Source: Pandoraea commovens (GTDB lineage: Bacteria; Pseudomonadota; Gammaproteobacteria; Burkholderiales; Burkholderiaceae). From it: 64,000 nt of DNA. Where the stretch lies: positions 372,001-436,000 of the forward strand of contig NZ_CABPSA010000004.1 of the NCBI RefSeq assembly GCF_902459615.1, written 5' to 3'. Within the stretch, counting starts at the first letter, position 1. Each line of letters starts with the position of its first letter. Positions 1-9,176 of the stretch are shown in pieces. The notes beneath the pieces were generated by a model. The model made no database searches. It was not told where the DNA came from and was given only the letters and a program-made list of their open reading frames with translations. The position numbers were made by a program, and so were the translations under genes.

Positions 1-69
1 GGCGATCAACTGTTGTGGGGCGCGGCAGAACCGCTGCGCCGCATGCTGCGGATCCTGCTCGACGCGTAA
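1..69 (+). CDS. asd: Aspartate-semialdehyde dehydrogenase, C-terminal end (partial)
   Basis: The window opens inside an open frame whose last 22 residues include GDQLLWGAAEPLRRML and end at TAA 67-69. This matches the conserved C-terminus of NADP-dependent aspartate-semialdehyde dehydrogenase, which makes L-aspartate 4-semialdehyde for lysine, threonine and methionine synthesis. Position directly before fimV is the usual arrangement in Burkholderia relatives, which supports the call. Only the tail is present, so nothing can be said about the active site. Confidence 0.85.
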   Translation, partial: GDQLLWGAAEPLRRMLRILLDA

Positions 70-99
70 GCGTTGCAGCGTATCGGTAAGGCGTGAAGA

Positions 100-122
100 A
101 CGGCGGCCCGCGAGGCCGCCGT
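100..122 (+). terminator. Hairpin after asd, terminator-like
   Basis: A perfect 9-bp stem (100-108 with 114-122, arms ACGGCGGCC and GGCCGCCGT) with a 5-nt loop lies 30 bases after the asd stop. Only a short CTTTG run follows, with no proper T-tract, so it may be a weak intrinsic terminator or only an RNA-stabilising hairpin. Confidence 0.45.
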
Positions 123-193
123 CCGCGCTTTGGGGGCCACTCGTATTGCATGAGTGACCAGTGACAAACGACTGACAGGCTAGACAAGACACA

Positions 194-3100
194 GTGCGGA
201 AATACTCGACCGGCAAGCGCGCAAATTCGTCCCGCAATTCGTTTCGCTTGAGTGCGGCGGCGGCTGTCTTGTGGAGCCTCGGGCTCCTGAACGCCGGCGC
301 GGCCGAGTTCGGTCCGCAACAGGTTCGCTCGGGTCCGGGCCAGCCGTTGCGCGCCGTGATCGTGCTGGGCAATGTCTCGCAGGCCGAGGCCGATGGCTTG
401 TCGGTGAAGCTCGCGCCGCGAGATGCTTTCAAGCAGGCTGGGCTGCGCTACGATCCGACGCTCGACAAGCTGTCCGTGTCGGTGACGCCCACGGGCGGTC
501 GCGACGCGGGGTACAGCGGCACGTATCTCGTGCATGTCGATTCGGCTGAGCCGGTCAGCACGTCGTTCCTCGATTTGTTGCTGGTGCTCGAATGGCGCAC
601 GGGGCGTCAGTCGAACGCGGTGACGCTGTCGGCCATTCCGGAAGCCAGTGCTGCGCAGCCGCGGGCTGTCGTGCCTGCTGCTGCGGCCAATTCTGCCGCC
701 GGTGCCGACGCATCGGCTTCCACGTCTCGCTCAGCCGCCGCTGCTGCGCCTGCCGCGCCAGCACCCGCTGGTAACGGCGCGGAGCAACGTGCTGCCGCTG
801 CATCGGGCGAGAACGCTCGCACGGTGACACGCGGCGACTCGCTGTCGTCGATTGCGCGCGAGTACACGGGCGGGGAAGGTGGCACGACGCTGGCCCAGAT
901 GATGACCGCGCTGTTCGAGTCGAATCGTTCGGCGTTCATCGGCAACGATCCCAACCGTTTGCGCCAGGGGGCGACGTTGAATCGTCCCGCCGATGCGCAA
1001 GTGCAGAGCATTCCGCCTGCGCAGGCACGCAAGTTCGTGTCCGCCGCGCGGGAACAGTTTGACGCGTATCGCGCGCGGCTGGCCGATTCCACGGCGCAGC
1101 AGGCAGCACCGGCCGGTGGCCGCAGTGCACAGGGCGCGATCGAGGCGGGCAAGGCACCGGAAGCTGCCGCCCCCGCCACACGCGATGAGTTGAAGTTGTC
1201 GCGACCCGGTAAGGGAGGCACGGCGGGCCGTGCCGGCGGCAACGAAGAAGAGCAAATCGCCCAGGGCAAGGCTCAGACCGAGGCTCAGGGCAGGGTGAAT
1301 GAGTTGCAGAAGAACGTAGCAGATCTCCAGAAGCTGTTGGCGATGAAGAATCAGGCCGTCGCTAATCTGGAGCAGCAGGCCGCCACCGCTTCCGGGGCGT
1401 CTGCGCAAGAGAAGACGGCGAAATCCGCCGATGGCAAGACGACCGCACCTGCGGCCGCAGGCACCAAGCCGACGACGAGCGCGGCGGCGAATGACACGAA
1501 TGCCAACGCAAAGGCGGCCGCTGCTGCCGCGAGCAATGCGACGGCAGCAGCGGCCTCCGGGGCGGCTGCGAGCGATGCCGCATCGGCTGCATCGGCGGAT
1601 GCGACCGCCTCCGAGGCAACGGCGGTTGCCGCTCCGGCAAGTGATGTCGCTGCGGCCTCCGCAGCCGCGGCGGCCAGCGCACCGGCTGCCGAATCCAAGC
1701 CGACGCCGAACGCCGCCATGAACTGGGGTGCAGTCACGCAGAATCCGTATGTGCTGCCGGGCGCTGGCGTGCTGGTGGTGTTGCTTGGCCTGTGGTGGCT
1801 GATGCGCCGCCGCCGCGCCGAGCCGCCGGTCGGCCAGCCGGGACCTTACGACGATGGTCGTGACGGTCAGGGTGGCAGTGTCGAGCCCACGTCCTCGCAA
1901 GACAAGCCGCAAGCGGCTGACGCCGTTGAGCCGACGTCGCACGGCGTTGCGACGGCTGCGGGCGTCGCCGCTGCGGGTGCCGCCGGTGCTGCCGCGCTAT
2001 ACGCCGCGAATCAGGCAGAGGCCGACGAACATCTGCATCCGGAAGCTGACGCAACGTGGACCGAGCCGGAGACGGAAGCGGCCGCACACGACGCACACGA
2101 CGCACACGATGAATTCGCTCTGGATTCCGCGGCCGCGGCCTCGAACGAGTTGGATGCGTGGGACGCCGAGCACGCCCCGGTGACCGACGAACTGGCTGAA
2201 ACGGCGCATGCCGAAGGCCTGGGCGAGTCGCAGGACGCAGCACACGCCGAGCAAGTCGTGTCCGAAGCCTTCGACGCCCCCGCTGAGCCGGTGGTGAATG
2301 AAGTGCCGACCCACGAGCCGGAGCCGGTGGCAGAAGCCGCCAGCGAGCCGGAAATCGATTGGGATGCGGCGTTTGCCGAAGAAGCCGGTCGGACGTCTGC
2401 GCCGCAGGCATCCCACGACGCACACGCCGACGATGCACTGACGTCGCTCGAAGCGCTGGGTGCGGCTGCCGCGACCGGTGGTGTTGCCGCCGAGACGCCG
2501 TCGCATGTTGAGCATGTGGATGCCACCCCCGAAGGCGGTGTGGCGGGCATGTTGGGCGATCTCGATCTGGGCATTCCGGGCCAGCCCGCGAACGTCGGCA
2601 CGATTTCGAGTGACGCCTTGCCGTCACTAAGCAAGGGCATCGGCTCGGTGCAGTTCACGATGGCGCCTCCGGGCGACCCGCGACTGGACGCCGCTCACGC
2701 GGCGGATTCCGGCGATATGACTGACATGGCCGACCTCGACGATGAGCTGAGTGACGCAGACTTCGACGCCGCGATGCAGCAGGCCGCCAGCGCCACGGAA
2801 GCACCGCGTAGCTATACCGATGCGGCGCATGAAGCACCGTCGCTGCGTCCGATGTCGTTCGATTTGTCGGACTTCAGCCTCGATTTGAAGGGCGACGACG
2901 CACAGCCCGCCGCTACACCGGCATTCGTCAGCGCCCCGGCGCTCCCGGACGTGACTGGCGAGGAAGCGCTGGTCGAACACGAGACGCTGGAGACGTCGGC
3001 ACCGCAGACGCCTTACGCCGAAGTGCCCGCAGCGCCGCAGCATCAGACTGCAGCACCGGAGGCATCGGCGCACGCGCCGGAAGCGATCGTCCCGCATCAG

Positions 3101-3301
3101 GTCGAGACCCGACCGAGCGCTGCGGCTGCGACCGAACCCGGTGTGCCGGACGAGTTCCACACGAAGCTCGAACTGGCGACGGCGTACCAGACGATTGGTG
3201 ACGACGACGGCGCGCGCGAGTTGCTCGAAGAGGTGATTGCCGGTGGCGACGCTGCGCAGCAATCCGTCGCGCGCTCGCGGCTGGCTGAGTTGGGCAAGTA
3301 A
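194..3301 (+). CDS. fimV: FimV-family peptidoglycan-binding polar hub protein
   Basis: 1035 residues, starting at GTG 194, the first start in the open frame; no good ribosome binding site is visible, so the start is tentative. Order of parts: basic N-terminus and signal sequence ending near LLNAGAA; FimV N-terminal domain (about 38-150); an Ala-rich linker; a LysM-like peptidoglycan-binding module with the phrase TRGDSLSSIAREY (about 206-265); a coiled-coil stretch (about 365-400); one transmembrane segment (about 519-538) ending in MRRRR; a long acidic, Ala-rich cytoplasmic region; and a C-terminal TPR-like FimV motif (ELATAYQTIGDDDGARELL). In Pseudomonas FimV organises the cell pole for type IV pili and chemosensory signalling; the same role here is inferred. 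Low-complexity Ala/Glu/His tracts dominate both linkers. Confidence 0.9.
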   Translation: MRKYSTGKRANSSRNSFRLSAAAAVLWSLGLLNAGAAEFGPQQVRSGPGQPLRAVIVLGNVSQAEADGLSVKLAPRDAFKQAGLRYDPTLDKLSVSVTPTGGRDAGYSGTYLVHVDSAEPVSTSFLDLLLVLEWRTGRQSNAVTLSAIPEASAAQPRAVVPAAAANSAAGADASASTSRSAAAAAPAAPAPAGNGAEQRAAAASGENARTVTRGDSLSSIAREYTGGEGGTTLAQMMTALFESNRSAFIGNDPNRLRQGATLNRPADAQVQSIPPAQARKFVSAAREQFDAYRARLADSTAQQAAPAGGRSAQGAIEAGKAPEAAAPATRDELKLSRPGKGGTAGRAGGNEEEQIAQGKAQTEAQGRVNELQKNVADLQKLLAMKNQAVANLEQQAATASGASAQEKTAKSADGKTTAPAAAGTKPTTSAAANDTNANAKAAAAAASNATAAAASGAAASDAASAASADATASEATAVAAPASDVAAASAAAAASAPAAESKPTPNAAMNWGAVTQNPYVLPGAGVLVVLLGLWWLMRRRRAEPPVGQPGPYDDGRDGQGGSVEPTSSQDKPQAADAVEPTSHGVATAAGVAAAGAAGAAALYAANQAEADEHLHPEADATWTEPETEAAAHDAHDAHDEFALDSAAAASNELDAWDAEHAPVTDELAETAHAEGLGESQDAAHAEQVVSEAFDAPAEPVVNEVPTHEPEPVAEAASEPEIDWDAAFAEEAGRTSAPQASHDAHADDALTSLEALGAAAATGGVAAETPSHVEHVDATPEGGVAGMLGDLDLGIPGQPANVGTISSDALPSLSKGIGSVQFTMAPPGDPRLDAAHAADSGDMTDMADLDDELSDADFDAAMQQAASATEAPRSYTDAAHEAPSLRPMSFDLSDFSLDLKGDDAQPAATPAFVSAPALPDVTGEEALVEHETLETSAPQTPYAEVPAAPQHQTAAPEASAHAPEAIVPHQVETRPSAAAATEPGVPDEFHTKLELATAYQTIGDDDGARELLEEVIAGGDAAQQSVARSRLAELGK

Positions 3302-3311
3302 TCCCTGATCA

Positions 3312-3353
3312 TCACGTCTCGCAACGCGCCTGCCGGGGCGTTGCGAGACGTGA
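3312..3353 (+). terminator. Long perfect hairpin after fimV
   Basis: A 16-bp perfect inverted repeat (3312-3327 with 3338-3353, arms beginning TCACGTCTCGCAACGC) with a 10-nt loop starts 10 bases after the fimV stop. No T-run follows. It probably protects the fimV mRNA end or acts together with the proper terminator at 3383. Confidence 0.6.
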
Positions 3354-3382
3354 CCCGAACAAGACTGATTGACCGTAGTTTG

Positions 3383-3418
3383 GGGCGCTCGTTGGTTGAG
3401 CGCCCATTTTTCTTTTTC
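3383..3418 (+). terminator. Intrinsic terminator abutting truA
   Basis: An 8-bp GC stem (GGGCGCTC at 3383-3390 with GAGCGCCC at 3398-3405), a 7-nt loop and the tract ATTTTTCTTTTTC make a canonical rho-independent terminator. The T-tract ends 2-3 bases before the truA ATG. It terminates fimV, but if truA is transcribed from further upstream it also sits in the truA leader. Confidence 0.8.
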
Positions 3419-3420
3419 AT

Positions 3421-4221
3421 ATGCGAATCGCACTGGGCATCCATTACGACGGCACGGCGTTCTCCGGCTGGCAGTCGCAGCCGCACGGCAACACCGTGCA
3501 ACAGACGCTCGAAGCCGCGCTGCGGGAATTCGGCGGTGTGGCGCTGCCGACCACGGTCGCGGGCCGCACCGACACCGGCGTGCATGGCATCGGTCAGGTG
3601 GTGCATTTCGATACCGATCTGGATCGCGCGATGTTCTCGTGGGTGCGCGGCGTGAACGCCTTCCTGCCGAAGACCGTCGCCGTGCAGTGGGCGAAGGCGA
3701 TGCCGGACGATTTTCACTCCCGTTTCGCCGCTTTCGAACGCACGTACTTCTACGTCCTGTACGCGAATCCGGTGCGCTCGCCGTTGCTTGAAGGCCGTTG
3801 CGGCTGGCTGCATACGCCGCTCGATCTTGAGGCGATGCGTGAGGCGAGTCAGGCGCTGGTCGGCGAGCATGACTTCTCGGCGTTCCGTTCGTCCGAATGT
3901 CAGGCCAAGACACCGGTAAAGCATCTGTACGCCATCGATATTGAGCAGCACGGCGACTTCTTCCTCTTCCGCTTCCGTGCGAGCGCATTCCTGCATCACA
4001 TGGTGCGCAACATCATGGGGTGTCTGGTGGCGGTCGGTCGTGGCCGTCAGCCCGCCAGTTGGATGACGCATGTGCTCGCAAGCGGCGACCGCCGTCAGGC
4101 GGCGCCGACCTTCATGCCGGACGGCCTGTATCTGGCGCGCGTCGGGTATCCTGAGCGATTCGACGTACCCGAGCCCAATTGGGCTGCGTGGCCGTTCCCG
4201 ATGCCGTGGGCCAAGTCATGA
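3421..4221 (+). CDS. truA: tRNA pseudouridine(38-40) synthase TruA
   Basis: 266 residues. It converts uridines 38-40 of the tRNA anticodon arm to pseudouridine. The catalytic motif AGRTDTGVH is present with the nucleophilic Asp at residue 51. [11 protein letters not shown] at the N-terminus and the [15 protein letters not shown] region are typical of the family, and the length is normal. The ATG lies right after a terminator T-tract with no recognisable Shine-Dalgarno, which is odd. The stop overlaps the trpF ATG as ATGA, so truA and trpF are translationally coupled. Confidence 0.95.
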   Translation: MRIALGIHYDGTAFSGWQSQPHGNTVQQTLEAALREFGGVALPTTVAGRTDTGVHGIGQVVHFDTDLDRAMFSWVRGVNAFLPKTVAVQWAKAMPDDFHSRFAAFERTYFYVLYANPVRSPLLEGRCGWLHTPLDLEAMREASQALVGEHDFSAFRSSECQAKTPVKHLYAIDIEQHGDFFLFRFRASAFLHHMVRNIMGCLVAVGRGRQPASWMTHVLASGDRRQAAPTFMPDGLYLARVGYPERFDVPEPNWAAWPFPMPWAKS

Positions 4222-4892
4222 AATCCCCGAATGCTGTGAAGTCTCGTACGCGTATCAAGATCTGCGGCCTGTCGCAGGCTGCCGACATCGACCACGCCGT
4301 GGCGCTGGGCGTCGACGCCATCGGTTTCGTCTTTTACCCGCCGAGCCCGCGTTACCTGGACCTCGCGCGTGCGGCCGAACTGGCCCGCCGGGTGCCGTCG
4401 TATGTGAGCCTTGTGGGGCTGTTCGTCAACGCGAGTGCCGACGAGATTGCCCGCACCGTGGACGCCGTTCCCCTCACCGCGCTGCAATTTCATGGTGACG
4501 AATCGCCCGAGCAATGCGCGACGTTGTCGGCGGCGGCGGGCAACCGTCCGTACATGCGCGCCATGCGTATTGGCCCGGACACGAAAGACAGTGGCGATTT
4601 GCTACAATTCGCCAATACATACACCGCCGCGCAAGGCATCTTGCTCGATGCCCTGGTCGAGGGCTACGGCGGTGGAGGAAAGGTTTTCGATTGGTCACTT
4701 ATTCCAAAAGACATCGCGCGTCGGGCCGTTTTGAGTGGTGGCTTGAACGCACACAACGTTGCTGAAGCCATCCGCCGGGTGGCGCCCTATGCCGTCGACG
4801 TGTCGAGCGGTGTGGAGGCGTCGCGGGGCGTGAAGGATCACGCCCGCATGACGGCGTTCGTGCAAGCGGTTCTCGCTGCCGACGCTCAGTGA
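4218..4892 (+). CDS. trpF: Phosphoribosylanthranilate isomerase
   Basis: 224 residues from ATG 4218, which overlaps the truA stop (ATGA); the same frame is open upstream to a TTG at 4179 but that lies inside truA. TrpF catalyses the Amadori rearrangement of phosphoribosylanthranilate to CdRP in tryptophan synthesis. It is a TIM barrel with KICGL near the N-terminus carrying the catalytic Cys16, [15 protein letters not shown], and the phosphate-binding [11 protein letters not shown]. Next comes trpB after 74 bases. Confidence 0.95.
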   Translation: MKSPNAVKSRTRIKICGLSQAADIDHAVALGVDAIGFVFYPPSPRYLDLARAAELARRVPSYVSLVGLFVNASADEIARTVDAVPLTALQFHGDESPEQCATLSAAAGNRPYMRAMRIGPDTKDSGDLLQFANTYTAAQGILLDALVEGYGGGGKVFDWSLIPKDIARRAVLSGGLNAHNVAEAIRRVAPYAVDVSSGVEASRGVKDHARMTAFVQAVLAADAQ

Positions 4893-4966
4893 AGCAACCC
4901 GCCGGGGTGGCCGCAGGGGCTAGTTCTCCTGCTCTCCCGCCCTCCGGCAACCGATGAGTGACGACC

Positions 4967-6169
4967 ATGTACGATTTACCTGACGCCAGCGGCCATTTCG
5001 GCCAATACGGCGGTGTCTTTGTGGCCGAGACGCTGATCCACGCGCTCGACGAATTGCGTGCGGCCTATGCCAAGTATCAGCACGATCCGGCCTTCCTCGA
5101 AGAATTCCATTACGAACTGAAGCACTACGTCGGCCGTCCGTCGCCGATCTATCACGCCAAGCGCTGGAGCCAGGAACTGGGCGGCGCGCAGGTGTACCTC
5201 AAGCGCGAAGACCTGAACCACACGGGCGCGCACAAGGTGAACAACGTGATCGGGCAGGCGCTGCTCGCACGTCGCATGGGCAAGCCCCGCGTGATCGCCG
5301 AGACCGGCGCAGGGCAGCACGGCGTGGCCACGGCGACCATCGCGGCGCGCTTCGGCATGGAGTGCGTGGTGTACATGGGTGCGGAAGACGTCAAGCGTCA
5401 GGCCGCCAACGTGTACCGCATGCAACTGCTCGGCGCGACCGTCGTGCCTGTGGAATCCGGCTCCAAGACGCTCAAGGACGCCCTGAACGAAGCCATGCGC
5501 GACTGGGTGACGAACGTCGAAAACACGTTCTACATCATCGGCACCGTGGCAGGTCCGCACCCGTACCCGATGCTCGTGCGCGACTTCCAGAGCGTGATCG
5601 GCGAAGAGTGCAAGGTGCAGATGCCTGAACTCGCGGGGCGTCAGCCGGACTACGTGCTGGCCTGCGTGGGCGGCGGTTCGAACGCGATGGGGATTTTCTA
5701 CCCGTACATCGACGTGCCGGACGTGAAGCTCGTGGGCGTGGAAGCGGCTGGCGACGGCATCGAGACCGGTCGTCACGCCGCGTCGATCATCGGCGGCACG
5801 CCCGGCGTGTTGCACGGCAACCGTACCTATCTGCTCCAGGACGCCAACGGCCAGATCACCGAGACGCATTCGATCTCGGCCGGTCTGGACTACCCCGGTG
5901 TCGGTCCCGAGCACGCCTGGCTGCACGACATCAAGCGCGCCGAGTATGTGGGCATTACCGACGACGAAGCGCTGCGGGCCTTCCACGATTGCTGCCGGAT
6001 CGAGGGCATCATCCCTGCGCTGGAGTCGAGCCATGCGCTCGCTTACGCGTGCAAGCTTGCGCCGACGCTGCCGAAGGATCAGATCGTTCTGGTCAATCTC
6101 TCGGGGCGTGGCGACAAGGACATGCACACCGTGATGGCGCTGGCCAAGCCGGAACCCTCGGGCACCTGA
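4967..6169 (+). CDS. trpB: Tryptophan synthase beta subunit
   Basis: 400 residues from ATG 4967, giving the usual start [16 protein letters not shown]; a GTG at 4958 in the same frame would add three residues. TrpB condenses indole and serine to tryptophan with pyridoxal phosphate. The PLP lysine lies in HTGAHKVNN (Lys90), and the phosphate-binding loop is GGGSNAMG. Full length for the family. It lies between trpF and a DNA methyltransferase, and its partner trpA follows that gene, so the alpha and beta genes are split. Confidence 0.96.
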   Translation: MYDLPDASGHFGQYGGVFVAETLIHALDELRAAYAKYQHDPAFLEEFHYELKHYVGRPSPIYHAKRWSQELGGAQVYLKREDLNHTGAHKVNNVIGQALLARRMGKPRVIAETGAGQHGVATATIAARFGMECVVYMGAEDVKRQAANVYRMQLLGATVVPVESGSKTLKDALNEAMRDWVTNVENTFYIIGTVAGPHPYPMLVRDFQSVIGEECKVQMPELAGRQPDYVLACVGGGSNAMGIFYPYIDVPDVKLVGVEAAGDGIETGRHAASIIGGTPGVLHGNRTYLLQDANGQITETHSISAGLDYPGVGPEHAWLHDIKRAEYVGITDDEALRAFHDCCRIEGIIPALESSHALAYACKLAPTLPKDQIVLVNLSGRGDKDMHTVMALAKPEPSGT

Positions 6170-6220
6170 GCGGCGCGGCGAGACTCCATCGATCCTAAGG
6201 TTAAGGACAACAGAACCAGC

Positions 6221-7150
6221 ATGACCGATCTGACTGATCGCAAGGCACAGAATGACGTCCTCGGGACCGAGCGTCCCATGGACGCCACCGAAGCCGCCGC
6301 CGCACGTCTCGAGGCCATGGAAGCGGCCGGCGAGTTGCGCGCGCGTTGGGCGCCGGGCGACATCACGTTGCGTCATGCGGACTTCCTGCAACATCTGCAC
6401 GAACTGGAAGACGGCAGCGTCGACCTGATCCTGGCCGACCCGCCTTACGGGCTCGGCAAGGACTACGGCAACGACTCCGACAAGCGCTCCGGCGAGGACT
6501 TCCTCGGCTGGACGTACGGTTGGCTCGAAGCGGCGATTCCGAAGCTCGCGCCGCGCGGCTCGCTCTACCTGTTCTGCACGTGGCAGTACGCCCCGGAACT
6601 GTTCGTCTTTCTCAAGCAGCGCATGCTGATGATCAACGAGATCATCTGGGATCGCCGCGTGCCCAGCATGGGCGGCAGTACGCGGCGATTCTCGTCCGTG
6701 CACGACAACATCGGTTTTTTCGCGATCTCGAAGGACTATTACTTCGACCTCGACGCCGTGCGCGTGCCGTACGATGCCGCCACGAAGAAGGCGCGCTCGC
6801 GCCGTATCTTCGAAGGCAGCAAGTGGCTGGAGCTGGGCTATAACCCCAAGGATCTGTGGTCGATCTCGCGATTGCACCGGCAAGACCCCGAACGCGTCGA
6901 TCATCCGACGCAGAAACCGCTGCATATCATCGAGCGCATGGTGCTGGCCAGTTGCCCGCCCGGCGGTCTCGTGCTCGACCCGTTCATGGGCAGCGGCACG
7001 ACTGCCGTGGCCTGCGCGCTGCACGGCCGACGTTTCGTCGGCTACGAGCTGAACGCGCACTACCACGCGCTCGCAAACCAACGACTTCAGAGACTTTCCG
7101 ATCATGTCCCGCATTCAAGCGACGTTCCAAGCCTTGCAAGCGCAGGGTAA
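6221..7150 (+). CDS. Beta-class adenine/cytosine-N4 DNA methyltransferase (orphan)
   Basis: 309 residues. The N6/N4 amino-methyltransferase motif IV DPPY is at residues 73-76, and the AdoMet motif I FMGSGTT lies near 255-261. The order (IV before I) makes it a beta-class enzyme. [13 protein letters not shown] is the usual motif X region. No restriction endonuclease or specificity gene is near. The 3' end overlaps trpA by 47 bases in another frame, so it is firmly part of the trp transcript. A methyltransferase between trpB and trpA is known in Burkholderia; from memory, the B. cenocepacia equivalent has been linked to the site GTWWAC, which I could not check. Target unknown from sequence alone. 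Confidence 0.88.
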   Translation: MTDLTDRKAQNDVLGTERPMDATEAAAARLEAMEAAGELRARWAPGDITLRHADFLQHLHELEDGSVDLILADPPYGLGKDYGNDSDKRSGEDFLGWTYGWLEAAIPKLAPRGSLYLFCTWQYAPELFVFLKQRMLMINEIIWDRRVPSMGGSTRRFSSVHDNIGFFAISKDYYFDLDAVRVPYDAATKKARSRRIFEGSKWLELGYNPKDLWSISRLHRQDPERVDHPTQKPLHIIERMVLASCPPGGLVLDPFMGSGTTAVACALHGRRFVGYELNAHYHALANQRLQRLSDHVPHSSDVPSLASAG

Positions 7151-7928
7151 AAAGGGCCTCATTCCGTTCATTACCGCCGGCGACCCGGAGCCGGGGTGGA
7201 CGGTCAAGCTGATGCACGCACTGGCCGACAACGGCGCCGACGTCATCGAACTCGGCGTGCCGTTCTCGGACCCGATGGCCGACGGTCCCGTCATTCAGCG
7301 TGCCTCTGAGCGCGCACTCGCCCGTGGGGTAAGCCTGGCCGAAGTGCTGGGCTATGTCGCCGTCTTCCGTCAGACCAACGACCGCACGCCGATCGTGCTC
7401 ATGGGCTACGCCAATCCGATCGAAGCGATGGGGCTCGACGCCTTTGCCGAGCGTGCCGCTAAAGCAGGTGTGGACGGCGTGCTGGTCGTCGATTACCCGC
7501 CCGAGGAGGCCGAAGGCTTCGCCGGTGCCGTGCGCGCGCAGGGCATCGATCCGATCTTCCTGCTCGCCCCGACGTCGACCGATGCGCGCATTGCTGCGGT
7601 GGCGCGTCAGGCCAGCGGCTACCTGTATTACGTCTCGCTCAAGGGCGTGACCGGTGCGGCGAGTCTGGATCTGGACAGCGTGGCGTCGAAGATCCCCCAA
7701 ATCAAGGCGGTCGCCGACCTGCCGGTGGGCGTGGGCTTCGGTATTCGCGACGCCGAAACGGCCCGCGCCGTGGCAAGTGTGGCCGATGCTGTCGTGATCG
7801 GCAGCGCCATCGTGCAACGTCTGGAAAACACGCCGCGTGATCTGGAGGGGCAGAACGCGGTAAAATCGCTGGCTGAATTTATCGGCGGTATCCGTCAGGC
7901 GCTCGACTCGGGCGCCAAATCGGCGTAA
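7104..7928 (+). CDS. trpA: Tryptophan synthase alpha subunit
   Basis: 274 residues. TrpA cleaves indole-3-glycerol phosphate to indole and glyceraldehyde 3-phosphate and passes indole to TrpB. The catalytic residues Glu49 (in [13 protein letters not shown]) and Asp60 (in DPMADGP) stand at the same numbers as in the E. coli enzyme. The ATG lies inside the 3' end of the methyltransferase gene (47-base overlap), which suggests translational coupling. About 150 bases with two hairpins separate it from accD. Confidence 0.96.
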   Translation: MSRIQATFQALQAQGKKGLIPFITAGDPEPGWTVKLMHALADNGADVIELGVPFSDPMADGPVIQRASERALARGVSLAEVLGYVAVFRQTNDRTPIVLMGYANPIEAMGLDAFAERAAKAGVDGVLVVDYPPEEAEGFAGAVRAQGIDPIFLLAPTSTDARIAAVARQASGYLYYVSLKGVTGAASLDLDSVASKIPQIKAVADLPVGVGFGIRDAETARAVASVADAVVIGSAIVQRLENTPRDLEGQNAVKSLAEFIGGIRQALDSGAKSA

Positions 7929-7998
7929 ATTCGCGGCAGAAATTTGCCCGGATGGCGCTGCATGACGCAGATCTGCTCGGTAAAACGCTGAATTGAAA

Positions 7999-8064
7999 CG
8001 ACCGTATTACACGGTCGCCTTGAAATGCCCCGGAAACGCCCGTCCCTTATTGGGGCGGGCGTTT
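7999..8064 (+). promoter_or_regulatory. Two tandem hairpins in the trpA-accD spacer
   Basis: Hairpin 1: 7-bp stem CGACCGT/ACGGTCG (7999-8005 with 8011-8017). Hairpin 2: 13-bp stem with one G-U pair (8034-8046 with 8052-8064, loop TTATT). Neither is followed by a T-run, and the second ends only four bases before the accD Shine-Dalgarno AAGGAGA at 8068. They could tune read-through or mRNA stability between the trp and fatty-acid genes; the function is inferred. Confidence 0.5.
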
Positions 8065-8078
8065 GGCAAGGAGAAACT

Positions 8079-8954
8079 ATGAGCTGGCTCGACAAGCTGC
8101 TGCCCCCGAAGATCAAGCAAACCGATCCGACGCAGCGCAACAAGAGCATCCCGGAAGGGCTGTGGATCAAGTGCCCGTCGTGCGAAGCCGTGCTGTATCG
8201 CGCCGACGTGGAAGCGAATCTGCATGTCTGCCCGAAGTGCGACCATCACATGCGTATCGGCTCGCGCGCGCGTCTGAACGCGCTGCTCGATCCCGAAGGC
8301 CGCTATGAACTGGGCCAGGAAATCGTGCCGGTCGACGCACTGAAGTTCAAGGACAGCCGCAAGTACCCGGATCGCATCAAGGAAGCGATGGACGACACCG
8401 GCGAGACCGACGCGATGGTGGTGATGGGCGGCGCGATTCACACGTTGCCGGTCGTCGTCGCCTGCTTCGAGTTCTCGTTCATGGCCGGCTCGATGGGCTC
8501 GGTGGTCGGCGAGCGCTTCGTGCGCGGTGCGCAGAACGCACTGGAGCAGGGCGTGCCGTTCATCTGCGTGACCGCTTCGGGCGGTGCACGTATGCAGGAA
8601 AGTCTGCTGTCGCTGATGCAGATGGCGAAGACTACGGCCATGCTGACCAAGCTGTCCGACGCCAAGCTGCCGTTTATCTCTGTGCTGACCGATCCGACGA
8701 TGGGCGGTGTGTCGGCCAGCTTCGCCTTCCTGGGCGATGTGGTGATCGCAGAGCCGAAGGCGCTGATCGGCTTCGCCGGCCCGCGCGTGATCGAGCAGAC
8801 CGTGCGCGAAAAGCTGCCGGAAGGCTTCCAGCGTTCAGAGTTCCTGTTGCAAAAGGGTGCGATCGACATGATCGTCAACCGTCGCGACATGCGCGACGAG
8901 ATCGCGCGACTGATCGCGCTGATGCAGCGTCAGCCGGCAGACGCCGTCGCCTGA
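8079..8954 (+). CDS. accD: Acetyl-CoA carboxylase carboxyltransferase beta subunit
   Basis: 291 residues from ATG 8079, chosen for the strong AAGGAGA at 8068 and the classic start [12 protein letters not shown]; the frame is open upstream to 8025. With AccA (at 36510 here) it transfers the carboxyl group from biotin to acetyl-CoA, the first step of fatty acid synthesis. The four-Cys zinc ribbon is present (Cys32, 35, 51, 54), followed by the crotonase-fold domain with ASGGARMQE and [13 protein letters not shown]. Confidence 0.96.
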   Translation: MSWLDKLLPPKIKQTDPTQRNKSIPEGLWIKCPSCEAVLYRADVEANLHVCPKCDHHMRIGSRARLNALLDPEGRYELGQEIVPVDALKFKDSRKYPDRIKEAMDDTGETDAMVVMGGAIHTLPVVVACFEFSFMAGSMGSVVGERFVRGAQNALEQGVPFICVTASGGARMQESLLSLMQMAKTTAMLTKLSDAKLPFISVLTDPTMGGVSASFAFLGDVVIAEPKALIGFAGPRVIEQTVREKLPEGFQRSEFLLQKGAIDMIVNRRDMRDEIARLIALMQRQPADAVA

Positions 8955-9129
8955 TACTCGATGCCTGACGCGCGTGAGTCGCACATGACTTGCGCGTGCT
9001 CACGCTGGCGATGACGTTATGCGTGTGGTTGCCGTGCCCCAAAGGGCGGTGCAACGGCGTAGAATGACGCAACGCCACGCAAGCGCTGCACCCGCGGCGC
9101 CTGACAGCATCACTTAGCAGGATATGAAG

Positions 9130-9163
9130 CGCGGACGTTCGTGACGTCCGCGTTTTTGTTTTT
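9130..9163 (+). terminator. Intrinsic terminator between accD and folC
   Basis: A perfect 9-bp stem (CGCGGACGT 9130-9138 with ACGTCCGCG 9144-9152), 5-nt loop and TTTTTGTTTTT. It ends 13 bases before the folC ATG. A possible -10 box TAGAAT at 9060-9065 lies upstream, so the terminator may sit in a folC leader as well as closing accD. Confidence 0.85.
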
Positions 9164-9176
9164 CTGCCCGCACATC

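Noticed and set aside
4976-7114. 712-codon open frame on the minus strand opposite trpB and the methyltransferase
   Set aside because: It mirrors codons of well-identified plus-strand genes; high GC leaves antisense frames open. No recognisable domain in its translation.
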